From Flavobacteriales bacterium (lineage in GTDB: Bacteria; Bacteroidota; Bacteroidia; Flavobacteriales_D; Cryomorphaceae): a stretch of 12,535 nucleotides of DNA. The notes under the pieces were generated by a model, which ran no database searches, was not told where the DNA came from, and saw only the letters and a list, made by a program, of their open reading frames with translations. Position numbers and translations under genes: made by a program. Within the stretch, counting starts at the first letter, position 1; every line of letters starts with the position of its first letter. Below are positions 1-7,723 of the stretch, one piece after another. The stretch is from assembly GCA_020200995.1 (NCBI GenBank), contig JAIVHQ010000040.1, positions 1-12,535 on the forward strand, written 5' to 3'.

Positions 1-3000
1 AACAACGGCTGGCCGGCCATCACTTGCTCGGGCGACAATGTGGCTTGTGTGGACACGGGCTGTGAAACGCCTTCACTCATCTTAGACGGCCCGGCAACGA
101 TTTGTCAGGACCAGACCACCACCGTCGATATTCCCGAACCAGCCACTTTTCCCGACGGGGGAGGCATCAGGTTGCAGTTTATCAGTACTGCCACAGGGAC
201 CGGAATTAACCTGACGCTGGGAGGCGGGCTGCCCTACACGTTTGATTACGACCTCAACGGCCTGCTTTCGGCAAACGATATTGACCCCTTCGAAGGAGAA
301 TACACCATCAATATTTTCCTGTTCACAGATGCCGATGACATCGCAGGAACCATCTGCGCCTCGGGTGAAGACCCGGTGACGGTTACTTTTCTCGGTGCTG
401 ATGATCCACTTTGTGATGAGTCGGCTGAGAACTGCTCGGCATCGCCCCTGATCGTCGAAGGTGATTCGGAAATTTGTGCAGGAGAAACCACCACCCTCAC
501 CGCTGCCGTTCCGCCCGAAATACCCGTGGGCGGTGGCATGCTTTATCAGTTTGTGAATGTCGACGACGAAGAAGACGTTATCACCTGGACGGGAGCGCCT
601 TTTCCCGCTACTTTCGATAATGACCTCAATGGGTTGCTCTCTGACAATGACTTTGACCCCTTTTCGGGAACCTATGAAGTTGAAATTTTCATTTTTACCG
701 ATGCTGATGATATAGCCGGCTCCCTATGTGCGTTTGGAAATGCACCCGTGACCCTCACCTTCCTCGATGCAGGCGACCCGCTGTGCCAGGAGCCTTCCGA
801 GCCCTGCACCGATTGGCAGGATCCCGCCCCCGGACAGGGGTGGCCCGATTTTAACAACACCTTTGGCGGCGCTCCCTGCGACGACGGTGGCGGATGTCCG
901 TTCAATGAAATTCAGGCATTCCAAGTCTGGGCGGGCGAGGCTTACGCCATCAATAACTTTATCGAAGGAGGCACTTACACCTTTAGCAATTGCAACGGTC
1001 CGGGAGCAGGTTCATGGGTGCCTGAATTTACCGTCATCGCTCCGAGCGGGGCAGTAGATGCCTTCGGATCTGACACAGATTGCTCCATCACCTGGACGGC
1101 TTCCGAGTCGGGGACTTATCTCATTGTGATCAATGAGGCGGGCAATTGCGGCGATGCTTTTAATACGAACAACGGGTGGCCCGCCATTACCTGCGAGGGT
1201 GACGGAGTGGCCTGTGAAGGTGCGGTCTGCGAAACGCCTTCACTCGTACTAGACGGTCCGGCAACGATTTGCCAGGATCAAACGACCACGGTCGATATTC
1301 CTGAACCAGCCACTTTTCCCGACGGGGGAGGTATCAGGTTGCAATTTATCAGTACTGCCACAGGGACCGGAATTAACCTGACGCTGGGAGGAGGGCTGCC
1401 CTACACGTTTGATTACGACCTCAACGGCCTGCTTTCGGCAAATGATATTGACCCCTTCGAAGGAGAATACACCATCAATATTTTTCTGTTCACAGATGCC
1501 GCCAATATCGCCGGAACCATCTGCGCCTCGGGTGAAGACCCGGTGACGGTTACTTTCCTCGGAGCCGATGATCCACTTTGCGAAGAACCATCACCCAATT
1601 GCTCCGCTTCGCCTCTTATCATTGAGGGACCAGCGGAAATCTGCGAAGGTGAAACCGTTACCCTCACAGGTGCTGTTCCGCCCGAAATTCCCGCCGGGGG
1701 GAGCATGCTCTATCAGTTTGTCAATGTCGACGACGATGAAGATGTCATCAACTGGACGGGAGCTCCATTTCCCGCCACCTTTGACAACGACCTCAACGGA
1801 TTGCTCTCCGACAATGACTTTGATCCCTTTTCGGGAACCTACGAAGTCGAAATTTTTGTCTATTCCAACCCCGGTGATATCGGGAACTCAACTTGTGCTT
1901 TCGGAGGCGCTCCCGTGCTCATTACATTCCTCGATGCCAATGATCCGCTCTGTGATGGTCCACCCGATCCTTGTAGCACGGCACCGCTTCTTGCGCTCGG
2001 GTCGGTGATTGCCTGCGAAGGAGAATCACTCACCGTGGCGCCAAATGCAACTTTCCCTCCCCAAGTGCCCGAGGGGGGTGGAATTGCCCTCGTTTTTGCG
2101 GGGGGCGGTTTGAGTTCGGATTTTATCATCAGTGAAGTTGATTTTCCTTTCACTTTCGATGCTGACCTCAACGGAGCCCTTTCGGGTGAAAGCCTGGACC
2201 CGCTTTCCGGCGATTTTGAGGTTGAGATTGTGATATACACCGATCCTACGGATGTTGAAGGCTCGATTTGTGCTGAAGGCACTGTTCCCGTTGGCCTTAC
2301 TTTTGCCGGTCCCGACCATCCCGATTGCGTAGGTGAGCCTGAGCCGTGCACCGATTGGCAGGATCCGACACCATCGACAGGGTACGGCAATTTTAACGAC
2401 CTTTTCGGGGGTGCACCCTGCGATCCGGGCACGGGATGTCCTGTAAATGAGATCATCACCATTGAAGTGTGGGCGGGTGAAGCCTACAGTGTCGATAATT
2501 TCCAGGAAGGCGGCACCTACACTTTCAGCATATGCAATGGCCCCGGGGCTTTTAGCTGGATGCCTGATTTTACCATCATCGCGCCGAGCGGTGCGATCGA
2601 CGCTTTCGGTTCCGACACCGACTGTTCCATCACATGGACGGCTTCCGAGTCGGGCACTTACCTCATTGTGATCAATCAGTTTGGCAATTGCGGCGAAGCT
2701 GTGGCAGAAAACAACGGATACCCCTCCCTCACCTGCGAAGGTGGCCCTGAAGTCCAATGCCCCGAAACATGCGATGCGGGAACTTTGGGCGTGGAAGGCG
2801 AGACGGCCCTTTGCCCCGGCGATGTTACTACCGTTTTCAACACCGAGGCCACTGAGATTCCCGCTGCCGGCGGATACCGGATTCGGGCAACTGCAGGTGG
2901 TGAGACCTACTTCTTTGCCCCGGCCGCGCCTGACGAACTCACCTTTATCGAATACACCTTCGATGGACAGGCCGCCACACCTTTTGTGGGAACTGCGACG

Positions 3001-3387
3001 CTGCGTGCGCAGGTGTACAGCGATGCCGACAACCCCGACGGATCGATATGCGCTGAGAGCTCAGACATCGAGCTCACCTTCCTCGCCGACAACGCCGAAG
3101 ACTGTACCATTAACAGCGTCCTCGATTGGCTCTCCGGCGATTGGAGCATTTACCCCAACCCCGCGGGCCATTTTGTCACCGTCGACCTTACGGTAAATTC
3201 GCCACTGCCGATTGTGCTGCGCATCACCGATATCAGCGGCCGCACCGTGCACACCGAGGTGATTGCCGCATCATCGGGCCGTCAGGAAGTTCGCGTTGAG
3301 ACTTCTCAACTCGCATCGGGAATTTACATGGTTTCACTCGAAGCCGACAATGCCCGCGACGTGAAGCGACTTGCGGTGCAGCATTGA
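1..3387 (+). CDS. Large secreted Cys-rich repeat protein with T9SS type A C-terminal sorting domain (5' partial)
   Basis: The reading frame is open from base 1 to a TGA at 3385-3387, giving 1128 visible residues. The start is off the window: residues 1-20 match the end of an internal repeat module, so the GTG at 40 is not the true start and no signal peptide can be seen. Module order is C-tail (1-60), A1 (61-414), B1 (415-786), C1 (787-1227), A2 (1228-1581), B2 (1582-1953), B3 (1954-2328), C2 (2329-2769), a diverged A/B-like D (2770-3105), then a sorting domain (about 3142-3384). A, B and D modules each hold four cysteines at similar places, suggesting disulfides in a beta-sandwich. C modules carry a GGTYTFS...SITWTASESGTYLIVIN core, reminiscent of PPC-like beta domains. 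The C-terminus has YPNP, a DISGR turn and LASGIYMVSL, ending in a K-R-L tail, typical of T9SS type A signals. By family knowledge the product is exported by type IX secretion and surface-bound or released. The binding partner is unknown; adhesin or matrix protein is inference. Confidence 0.9.
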   Translation, partial: NNGWPAITCSGDNVACVDTGCETPSLILDGPATICQDQTTTVDIPEPATFPDGGGIRLQFISTATGTGINLTLGGGLPYTFDYDLNGLLSANDIDPFEGEYTINIFLFTDADDIAGTICASGEDPVTVTFLGADDPLCDESAENCSASPLIVEGDSEICAGETTTLTAAVPPEIPVGGGMLYQFVNVDDEEDVITWTGAPFPATFDNDLNGLLSDNDFDPFSGTYEVEIFIFTDADDIAGSLCAFGNAPVTLTFLDAGDPLCQEPSEPCTDWQDPAPGQGWPDFNNTFGGAPCDDGGGCPFNEIQAFQVWAGEAYAINNFIEGGTYTFSNCNGPGAGSWVPEFTVIAPSGAVDAFGSDTDCSITWTASESGTYLIVINEAGNCGDAFNTNNGWPAITCEGDGVACEGAVCETPSLVLDGPATICQDQTTTVDIPEPATFPDGGGIRLQFISTATGTGINLTLGGGLPYTFDYDLNGLLSANDIDPFEGEYTINIFLFTDAANIAGTICASGEDPVTVTFLGADDPLCEEPSPNCSASPLIIEGPAEICEGETVTLTGAVPPEIPAGGSMLYQFVNVDDDEDVINWTGAPFPATFDNDLNGLLSDNDFDPFSGTYEVEIFVYSNPGDIGNSTCAFGGAPVLITFLDANDPLCDGPPDPCSTAPLLALGSVIACEGESLTVAPNATFPPQVPEGGGIALVFAGGGLSSDFIISEVDFPFTFDADLNGALSGESLDPLSGDFEVEIVIYTDPTDVEGSICAEGTVPVGLTFAGPDHPDCVGEPEPCTDWQDPTPSTGYGNFNDLFGGAPCDPGTGCPVNEIITIEVWAGEAYSVDNFQEGGTYTFSICNGPGAFSWMPDFTIIAPSGAIDAFGSDTDCSITWTASESGTYLIVINQFGNCGEAVAENNGYPSLTCEGGPEVQCPETCDAGTLGVEGETALCPGDVTTVFNTEATEIPAAGGYRIRATAGGETYFFAPAAPDELTFIEYTFDGQAATPFVGTATLRAQVYSDADNPDGSICAESSDIELTFLADNAEDCTINSVLDWLSGDWSIYPNPAGHFVTVDLTVNSPLPIVLRITDISGRTVHTEVIAASSGRQEVRVETSQLASGIYMVSLEADNARDVKRLAVQH
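61..1227 (+). repeat. Repeat unit 1 (modules A1-B1-C1), 1167 bp
   Basis: This 389-codon in-frame unit is followed directly by a second A-B pair at an exact offset of 1167 bases. The window itself begins at the same offset inside the end of a preceding C module (AACAACGG at base 1 and at base 1168), so at least one more unit or C module lies upstream. Within the unit, A1 is 118 residues, B1 124 and C1 147. A1 and B1 share the same four-cysteine plan and a D-x-D-L-N-G-L-L-S-x-N-D loop at 244-279 and 616-651. Confidence 0.9.
1228..2769 (+). repeat. Repeat unit 2 (modules A2-B2-B3-C2), expanded by one B module
   Basis: A2 (1228-1581) and B2 (1582-1953) align with A1 and B1 without gaps at +1167. 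An extra, more diverged B-type module, B3 (1954-2328), sits before C2 (2329-2769), so C2 is offset from C1 by 1542 bases instead of 1167. A1 and A2 differ at only 25 of 354 bases counted by eye, mostly at third codon positions, while B1/B2 and C1/C2 are clearly more divergent. The D-x-D-L-N-G loop recurs at 1411-1446, 1783-1818 and, with its last position changed to Ser, at 2158-2193. Confidence 0.88.
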
Positions 3388-3410
3388 TGAAGTAGAGTTT
3401 TGAATGGTTT

Positions 3411-3447
3411 TAAAGGGGCTGTCTTAGAGGGATGGCCCCTTTTTTAT
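3411..3447 (+). terminator. Rho-independent terminator after the repeat-protein gene
   Basis: AAAGGGGC at 3412-3419 pairs with GCCCCTTT at 3435-3442, an 8-bp stem with a loop of about 15 bases. It runs into a T tract (3440-3446), 24 bases after the TGA. This fits a terminator for the upstream plus-strand gene. On the opposite strand the run after the stem is mixed T and A, so it would work less well for the incoming minus-strand operon. Confidence 0.75.
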
Positions 3448-3456
3448 TTGTGTGCA

Positions 3457-3570
3457 GTAGGGGCGAATTGCATTCGCCCCTACCGCAAACCTATTGCATT
3501 CGCCCCTACTTGCACCACAAATTGCAATTCGCACCCTGCCTTACCACAAAATGCAATTCGCCCCTACTGC
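3457..3570. repeat. Degenerate palindromic intergenic repeat array (REP-like)
   Basis: GTAGGGGCGAAT (3457-3468) and ATTCGCCCCTAC (3472-3483) form a perfect 12-bp inverted repeat around TGC. The right arm then recurs as ATTCGCCCCTAC at 3498, a degraded ATTCGCACCCTGC at 3527 and ATTCGCCCCTAC at 3556. Spacings are 26, 29 and 29 bases, joined by TTGCACCACAAA-like linkers. From general knowledge, short GTAGGGGCGAA-type palindromes are dispersed intergenic repeats in several bacterial phyla; whether this one is abundant in this genome cannot be seen here. The last copy supplies the TAG stop of the minus-strand gene ending at 3564. Confidence 0.8.
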
Positions 3571-4493
3571 ACCACTGCTTCTCTGAATTGAGCCACATCG
3601 AGGTTCACATATTCGGCAAATTCGAGGAGTTCGGCGCGCACAGGTTGGGGCATGTTGGACCGCATTGATCGCAGCAGGTTGAACACGGTATCCTGCACAT
3701 CATTCAATTCAGGGTGCACTCCGATGCGACCCAGAAGATCGAGGGCGCTCTTCATGTTCTCGAATTGGTCGAGGGCTTCCCGCATGTTGCCGCTGTGTAC
3801 GGAAGCTGTTAGGGCCAGCATGGAATTTAGTTTGTTCGAACAAATGAAATTTAAATCGTTGTGATCGAGGGTGAACTCCCACTTTTTAAACTCGCGAACC
3901 ACGCGCTGCAGGTCCTGAATTTTTACCTCATCGGGGCTTTCCTTGAAAAGCTCTCTCAGCTCGTGGTTGAGCACCATTTCGAGGTTTTTCACCAGAATGT
4001 CGGGTGGTTGGAGACCGGTGTTGTGCATCACGTTGATCACGCTGTAGTTGCGGTCGTTGATCTTTTTGTACGAGGAGCCGGCGAGGTCGAGGCTGTAGTC
4101 GAGGATGCTGTTGAGCATTTTCATCTGCTCGTCTTTGAACATGTCGAAAAACGAGAAACTGCGCTGCTCGGGGTACCGCCTGAAAAGCTCGATGACCATT
4201 GAGATGTTCGAATTCGAAAAGGCCTCAATCACCTCTTCGATAAACTCGTGGTACTCCTCTCTCGGGATGGATTCAAATGCCTTGCCGATCACGTGGTGTT
4301 GCCCCATGTAGAGCACCACGTAACTGAAGTGCTTTTCGCTGAAGGTCACTTTCGACTTTACATGTGTGCGCCCTACGGCCAGCCTTTGGGTTCCTTGGGT
4401 AATTCGACGGAAGTCAGAGCTGCGGCAAGTGTAGTTAAAAACGCTGATGTCTTCGGGGCTTTCCGCAAAAAGGGACGACACCGCGTAGTGCAT
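3564..4493 (-). CDS. C-terminal fragment of broken GH57/DUF3536 gene
   Basis: This 309-residue frame carries the second half of the DUF3536-type domain of the gene whose first half is at 4435-5754. The nominal ATG at 4493 is not a natural start: the same frame upstream of it reads PSEVTLTHIG and continues into MHYAVSSLFAESPED, which matches how I remember the inner part of this family (a V-x-L-x-x-V-x-x-HYA-x-SSLF run). A TGA at 4533-4535 closes this frame further upstream. The rest is helical and ends EAVVQ, with the TAG stop lying inside the palindromic repeat array. It is probably not translated as a stand-alone protein. It is the last gene of the glgE operon and faces the terminator of the convergent plus-strand gene. 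Function of the domain is unknown. Confidence 0.75.
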   Translation of the reverse strand: MHYAVSSLFAESPEDISVFNYTCRSSDFRRITQGTQRLAVGRTHVKSKVTFSEKHFSYVVLYMGQHHVIGKAFESIPREEYHEFIEEVIEAFSNSNISMVIELFRRYPEQRSFSFFDMFKDEQMKMLNSILDYSLDLAGSSYKKINDRNYSVINVMHNTGLQPPDILVKNLEMVLNHELRELFKESPDEVKIQDLQRVVREFKKWEFTLDHNDLNFICSNKLNSMLALTASVHSGNMREALDQFENMKSALDLLGRIGVHPELNDVQDTVFNLLRSMRSNMPQPVRAELLEFAEYVNLDVAQFREAVVQ

Positions 4494-5754
4494 TCCGATG
4501 TGGGTAAGCGTAACTTCCGAAGGCTGGGCGCATCACTTTGGTCTGAACGGCGCCTTCGAGCTTACCGAAATTGGTTTTCAGAAAATGCTCGACATTCTCC
4601 TGGCTTCGGTTCATGATTACCTCGATGTACTCATTACGCAGCTGCCACGGACTCTTGTCCTTGGAGGGGAGCTCTTTTTCAAACACCTCGGCGAGGCGGT
4701 CCCGAAGCCAATCCAGGCTTTCGCGCAGGGGCCGACGCCACTCCTGATTCCAATCGGGGCGGCCGCCTGAATTGCAGCCGCAATCGCTCCTCCAGCGCTC
4801 AACGCCGTGCACGCAGCTCCACGATGAATTGTCGTGGATTTCGGCCTCGTGGCGCGGCGGATTGATGGAGAGGTACTGGCTGTAATTGGTCACCTTGGCC
4901 ACTTTGCTGTCTTCGATATGGCGCAGGCAGAAGGCCAGTGCCATGTCGCCGTAGCGGTGATGGTGGCCGTAGCTCTCGCCGTCCGTGGCGATGTGGAGGA
5001 GCTGGTTGTCACTGCGGTCGTCGAATCCGCCGGCGAGGTAGTTGGCAAATTCGCGACCGTCCTTGAGCAGGCCTTTGAAAGCCACAGCTTCTGATCGCTT
5101 CCCGTCGTAGAAGAAGAGGTTGATCGTTTTGCCTGAAGGCAGGTTGCAGAGGTAGGGCTGTCTCGGGTCGATGCCCTCCTGCCGGTCGTTTCCGCCGATG
5201 GCATTGAAGGCTTTGGCTTGCCGCGGGGCGAGTACTGTAAATTTGAGTCCTTGCTCTGCGAGCACTTCGAGGGTCTCAGTGTCCACAGCCGTCTCGGCCA
5301 GCCACATGCCCTCAGCTTTGCGCTTGAAGCGCCGCTCGAAATCCTTCAGTCCCCAGATCACCTGGGTTTCTTTGTCGCGGCGATTGGCCAGCGGCATGAT
5401 GATGTGATTGTACACCTGCGCCATCGCCGAGCCGTGCCCATCGAAGTACTGCATGCTCTTAAGGTCGGCGTCGATGATGCTCTGATAGGTCTTGGGGCGG
5501 TTCACCTCCATCCAGCTCAGCAGGGTGGGCCCGAAGTTGAAGCTCATCTTCGCGTAGTTGTTTACGATGTCCACAATCTTGTGGTCCTCGTTCAGGATGC
5601 GCGATACGCCGTTGGGGGCGTAGCACTCGCGGGTGATGCGCTCGTTCCAGTCGTGGTAGGGACTAGCTGAGTCCTGGTATTCAATTTTTTCCAACCAGGC
5701 ATTCTCACGGGGCGGCTGGTAAAAATGGCCGTGTACACAAATGTATCTACTCAT
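4435..5754 (-). CDS. Glycoside hydrolase family 57 protein with DUF3536, N-terminal fragment (frameshifted)
   Basis: The 439-residue frame starts at ATG 5754, 35 bases after the glgB stop. Visible GH57 features are the N-terminal HGHFYQPPREN motif (residues 8-18), GMWLAET (149-155) with E154 as probable nucleophile, and ATDGESYGHHHRYGD (256-270) with D258 as probable acid. The DUF3536 part begins near SWSCVHGVERWRSDCGC (311-327) and continues through WLRDRLAEVFEKEL and YIEVIMNRSQENVEHFL. After about VMR (residue 409) the sequence stops resembling the family and ends about 30 residues later. The true continuation is in the +1 frame at 3564-4493. The two halves together give about 730 residues, shorter than the roughly 800 I recall for this family. 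A conserved stretch expected between them (an LLEMQR...TSCGWFFDEISG block, from memory) is absent. GH57 enzymes act on alpha-glucans, and the glgE operon supports that role. Exact activity is unknown, and this copy may be inactive. Confidence 0.82.
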   Translation of the reverse strand: MSRYICVHGHFYQPPRENAWLEKIEYQDSASPYHDWNERITRECYAPNGVSRILNEDHKIVDIVNNYAKMSFNFGPTLLSWMEVNRPKTYQSIIDADLKSMQYFDGHGSAMAQVYNHIIMPLANRRDKETQVIWGLKDFERRFKRKAEGMWLAETAVDTETLEVLAEQGLKFTVLAPRQAKAFNAIGGNDRQEGIDPRQPYLCNLPSGKTINLFFYDGKRSEAVAFKGLLKDGREFANYLAGGFDDRSDNQLLHIATDGESYGHHHRYGDMALAFCLRHIEDSKVAKVTNYSQYLSINPPRHEAEIHDNSSWSCVHGVERWRSDCGCNSGGRPDWNQEWRRPLRESLDWLRDRLAEVFEKELPSKDKSPWQLRNEYIEVIMNRSQENVEHFLKTNFGKLEGAVQTKVMRPAFGSYAYPHRNALRGVVPFCGKPRRHQRF

Positions 5755-5789
5755 AAGGTTGATGCAGTTTCACTAAATTCTTTCCCGTC

Positions 5790-7721
5790 TCATTTTACCG
5801 GGCGGAGCACGGTAAATCCGAGCGGCGGCACCTTGATCTCAACAGAGCGGGGCCGACCGTGGCTCGGCGTTTTTTCGGTTTTTACCTTGGTGGCATTTTC
5901 CACACCGCTGCCGCCGTAGCGCAGAGCGTCGGAGTTGAAAATTTCCTCAAAACCACCTGTTTCGTCCACACCCACCCGATAGCGGTCGTGCGAAACGGGG
6001 GTAAAGTTACCGACTACAAGCAGTTTTTCGGCCTTCTTTTTCCCTTTGGTTTTTCCCTTTCGGTAAAAAGTGACCACAGAGTTCTTGGTGTCGCCGTAGT
6101 CGATCCACTCAAAGCCGTCCTGGCTAAAGCTGTTTTCATACAGGGCTTTTTCGCTTTTGTACAGCTCGTTGAGGTCGGTGACCAACTCAGAAATGCCGCT
6201 GTGAAGCTCGAAATTGTGGAGGTTCCACAACAGGCTTTCATCGTGTTTCCACTCTGAAAACTGGGCAAATTCGCTGCCCATAAACATCAGCTTGGCGCCG
6301 GGGTGGGTGTACATCCATGCGTAGAGGGCCCGGATGTTGGCAAACCGCTGCCATTCGTCGCCGGGCATCCGCGACAGCAAGGAGCCTTTTCCGTGCACAA
6401 CCTCGTCGTGAGAGAGGGGCAGCATGAAGTTTTCGTTAAAGGCGTACACCAGGCTGAAAGTGAGTTTATTTTGGTGAAACTGACGGTAGATGGGGTTTTC
6501 CTTGACGTATTCGAGGACGTCGTTCATCCAGCCCATCATCCACTTCAAACCAAAGCCGAGGCCACCCGAGCTCACGGGCCGCGATACCATGGGCCAGGAA
6601 GTGCTCTCCTCGGCGATGGTCTGCACATCGGGAAATTCGGCATACACCGCCTCGTTCATTTCCTTGAGCAGCGAAACTGCTTCGAGGTTTTCCCTTCCGC
6701 CGTGTCGGTTCGGAATCCACTCGCCTTCCTTTCGGCTGTAGTCGAGGTAGAGCATCGATGCCACCGCATCCACGCGGATGCCGTCGATGTGAAATTTGTC
6801 GAGCCAGTACAGAGCGTTGCTGATCAGAAATGCGCGCACCTCGTGGCGCCCGTAGTTGAAAATAAAGCTTTTCCAGTCGGGGTGGTAGCCTAGGCGGTAG
6901 TCTTCGTGCTCGTAGAGCGAGGTGCCGTCGAAGCGAAACAGTCCGTGCAGGTCGCCGGGGAAGTGGCTCGGCACCCAGTCGATGATCACACCGATTCCGG
7001 CTTTGTGAAAGGCGTTGACCAAAAAGGCAAAATCTTCGGGGGTGCCGAAACGCGATGAGGGAGCGAAGTAGCCTGTGATTTGGTAGCCCCATGATCCGAA
7101 AAAGGGGTGCTCCATCACCGGCATCATCTCTACGTGTGTGAATCCCATTTGCTTGATGTAGGGCACGAGTTCGTCGGCCATTTCGCGGTAGGTCAGCGAG
7201 CGGTTGTTGTCTTCGGGCTTGCGCTTCCACGAGCCGAGGTGCACTTCGTACACCGACATCGGCGCATCAAGGGCATTTTTCTTCTTTCGGTTTTTCATCC
7301 AGGTGCCGTCGCTCCATTGGATGTCGGTCTTTCGGATCACGGAAGCCGTCTTCGGCGGGGTTTCCCACTGAATGGCGTAGGGATCTCCTTTTTCGAGGTA
7401 GCCGCTGCCGCCGCGTACCTTCACTGCGTATTTGTAGGTGTCGCCATCGCCGGCACCAGGGATAAAGCCCTCCCAAATGCCGCTGTGGTCCCAGCGCGCG
7501 TTGAGCGGATGGGCGGTTTTGCTCCAGTTGTTAAAACTCCCGATCACCGATACACTTTCGGCATTGGGCGCCCATACGGCGAAGTAGGTGCCCGCCTTTC
7601 CGTCTACCTCCATGGGCGTGCTGCCCATTTTCTCGTAGAGTTTAAAGTGCTTTCCCGAGCCGAACAGCGAGGTGTCGAATTCGGTGAATAAGCTGTGTGC
7701 GATAATTTTATTGTCGGCCAT
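5790..7721 (-). CDS. glgB: 1,4-alpha-glucan branching enzyme (GH13)
   Basis: This 643-residue protein cuts an alpha-1,4-glucan chain and rejoins it through an alpha-1,6 bond to form branches; it is cytoplasmic. A CBM48-type beta domain (about residues 40-125, with YFAVWAPNAESVSVIGSFNNW) precedes the GH13 barrel. Catalytic motifs are intact: DWVPSHF (248-254), GIRVDAV with nucleophile D318, IAEESTSWP with acid E371, and LSHDEVVHGKGSL with D439. Other branching-enzyme signatures are YEVHLGSW and HPFFGSWGYQ. It is shorter than the 728-residue E. coli enzyme and lacks the extra N-terminal module, as in many short GlgB proteins. A lysine-rich stretch (GKTKGKKKAEK) lies near the C-terminus. The ATG at 7721 sits 2 bases after the maltokinase stop, so translation is probably coupled. 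It works downstream of GlgE, branching the chains GlgE extends. Confidence 0.96.
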   Translation of the reverse strand: MADNKIIAHSLFTEFDTSLFGSGKHFKLYEKMGSTPMEVDGKAGTYFAVWAPNAESVSVIGSFNNWSKTAHPLNARWDHSGIWEGFIPGAGDGDTYKYAVKVRGGSGYLEKGDPYAIQWETPPKTASVIRKTDIQWSDGTWMKNRKKKNALDAPMSVYEVHLGSWKRKPEDNNRSLTYREMADELVPYIKQMGFTHVEMMPVMEHPFFGSWGYQITGYFAPSSRFGTPEDFAFLVNAFHKAGIGVIIDWVPSHFPGDLHGLFRFDGTSLYEHEDYRLGYHPDWKSFIFNYGRHEVRAFLISNALYWLDKFHIDGIRVDAVASMLYLDYSRKEGEWIPNRHGGRENLEAVSLLKEMNEAVYAEFPDVQTIAEESTSWPMVSRPVSSGGLGFGLKWMMGWMNDVLEYVKENPIYRQFHQNKLTFSLVYAFNENFMLPLSHDEVVHGKGSLLSRMPGDEWQRFANIRALYAWMYTHPGAKLMFMGSEFAQFSEWKHDESLLWNLHNFELHSGISELVTDLNELYKSEKALYENSFSQDGFEWIDYGDTKNSVVTFYRKGKTKGKKKAEKLLVVGNFTPVSHDRYRVGVDETGGFEEIFNSDALRYGGSGVENATKVKTEKTPSHGRPRSVEIKVPPLGFTVLRPVK

Positions 7722-7723
7722 GG

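Noticed and set aside
40..42. GTG as start of the first gene
   Set aside because: The frame is open to base 1, and residues 1-20 match the end of the C1 module at +1167 bases, so coding continues upstream of the window.
2026..2757. Minus-strand open frame (243 codons) inside the repeat-protein gene
   Set aside because: The sense strand is a clear repeat protein. The antisense frame mirrors its repeats and has no independent coding signs.
3457..3570. CRISPR array
   Set aside because: Units are palindromic, degenerate and joined by similar short linkers instead of unique spacers, and no cas genes are visible.
4435..4560. Programmed ribosomal frameshift joining the two GH57 frames
   Set aside because: A conserved domain block is missing at the same point, so a deletion explains the frame change; no slippery heptamer or following structure was seen.
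6466..7230. Minus-strand open frame (254 codons) in a second frame within glgB
   Set aside because: It is Arg-rich and low in motif content, and it overlaps the catalytic core of glgB in another frame; a shadow frame.
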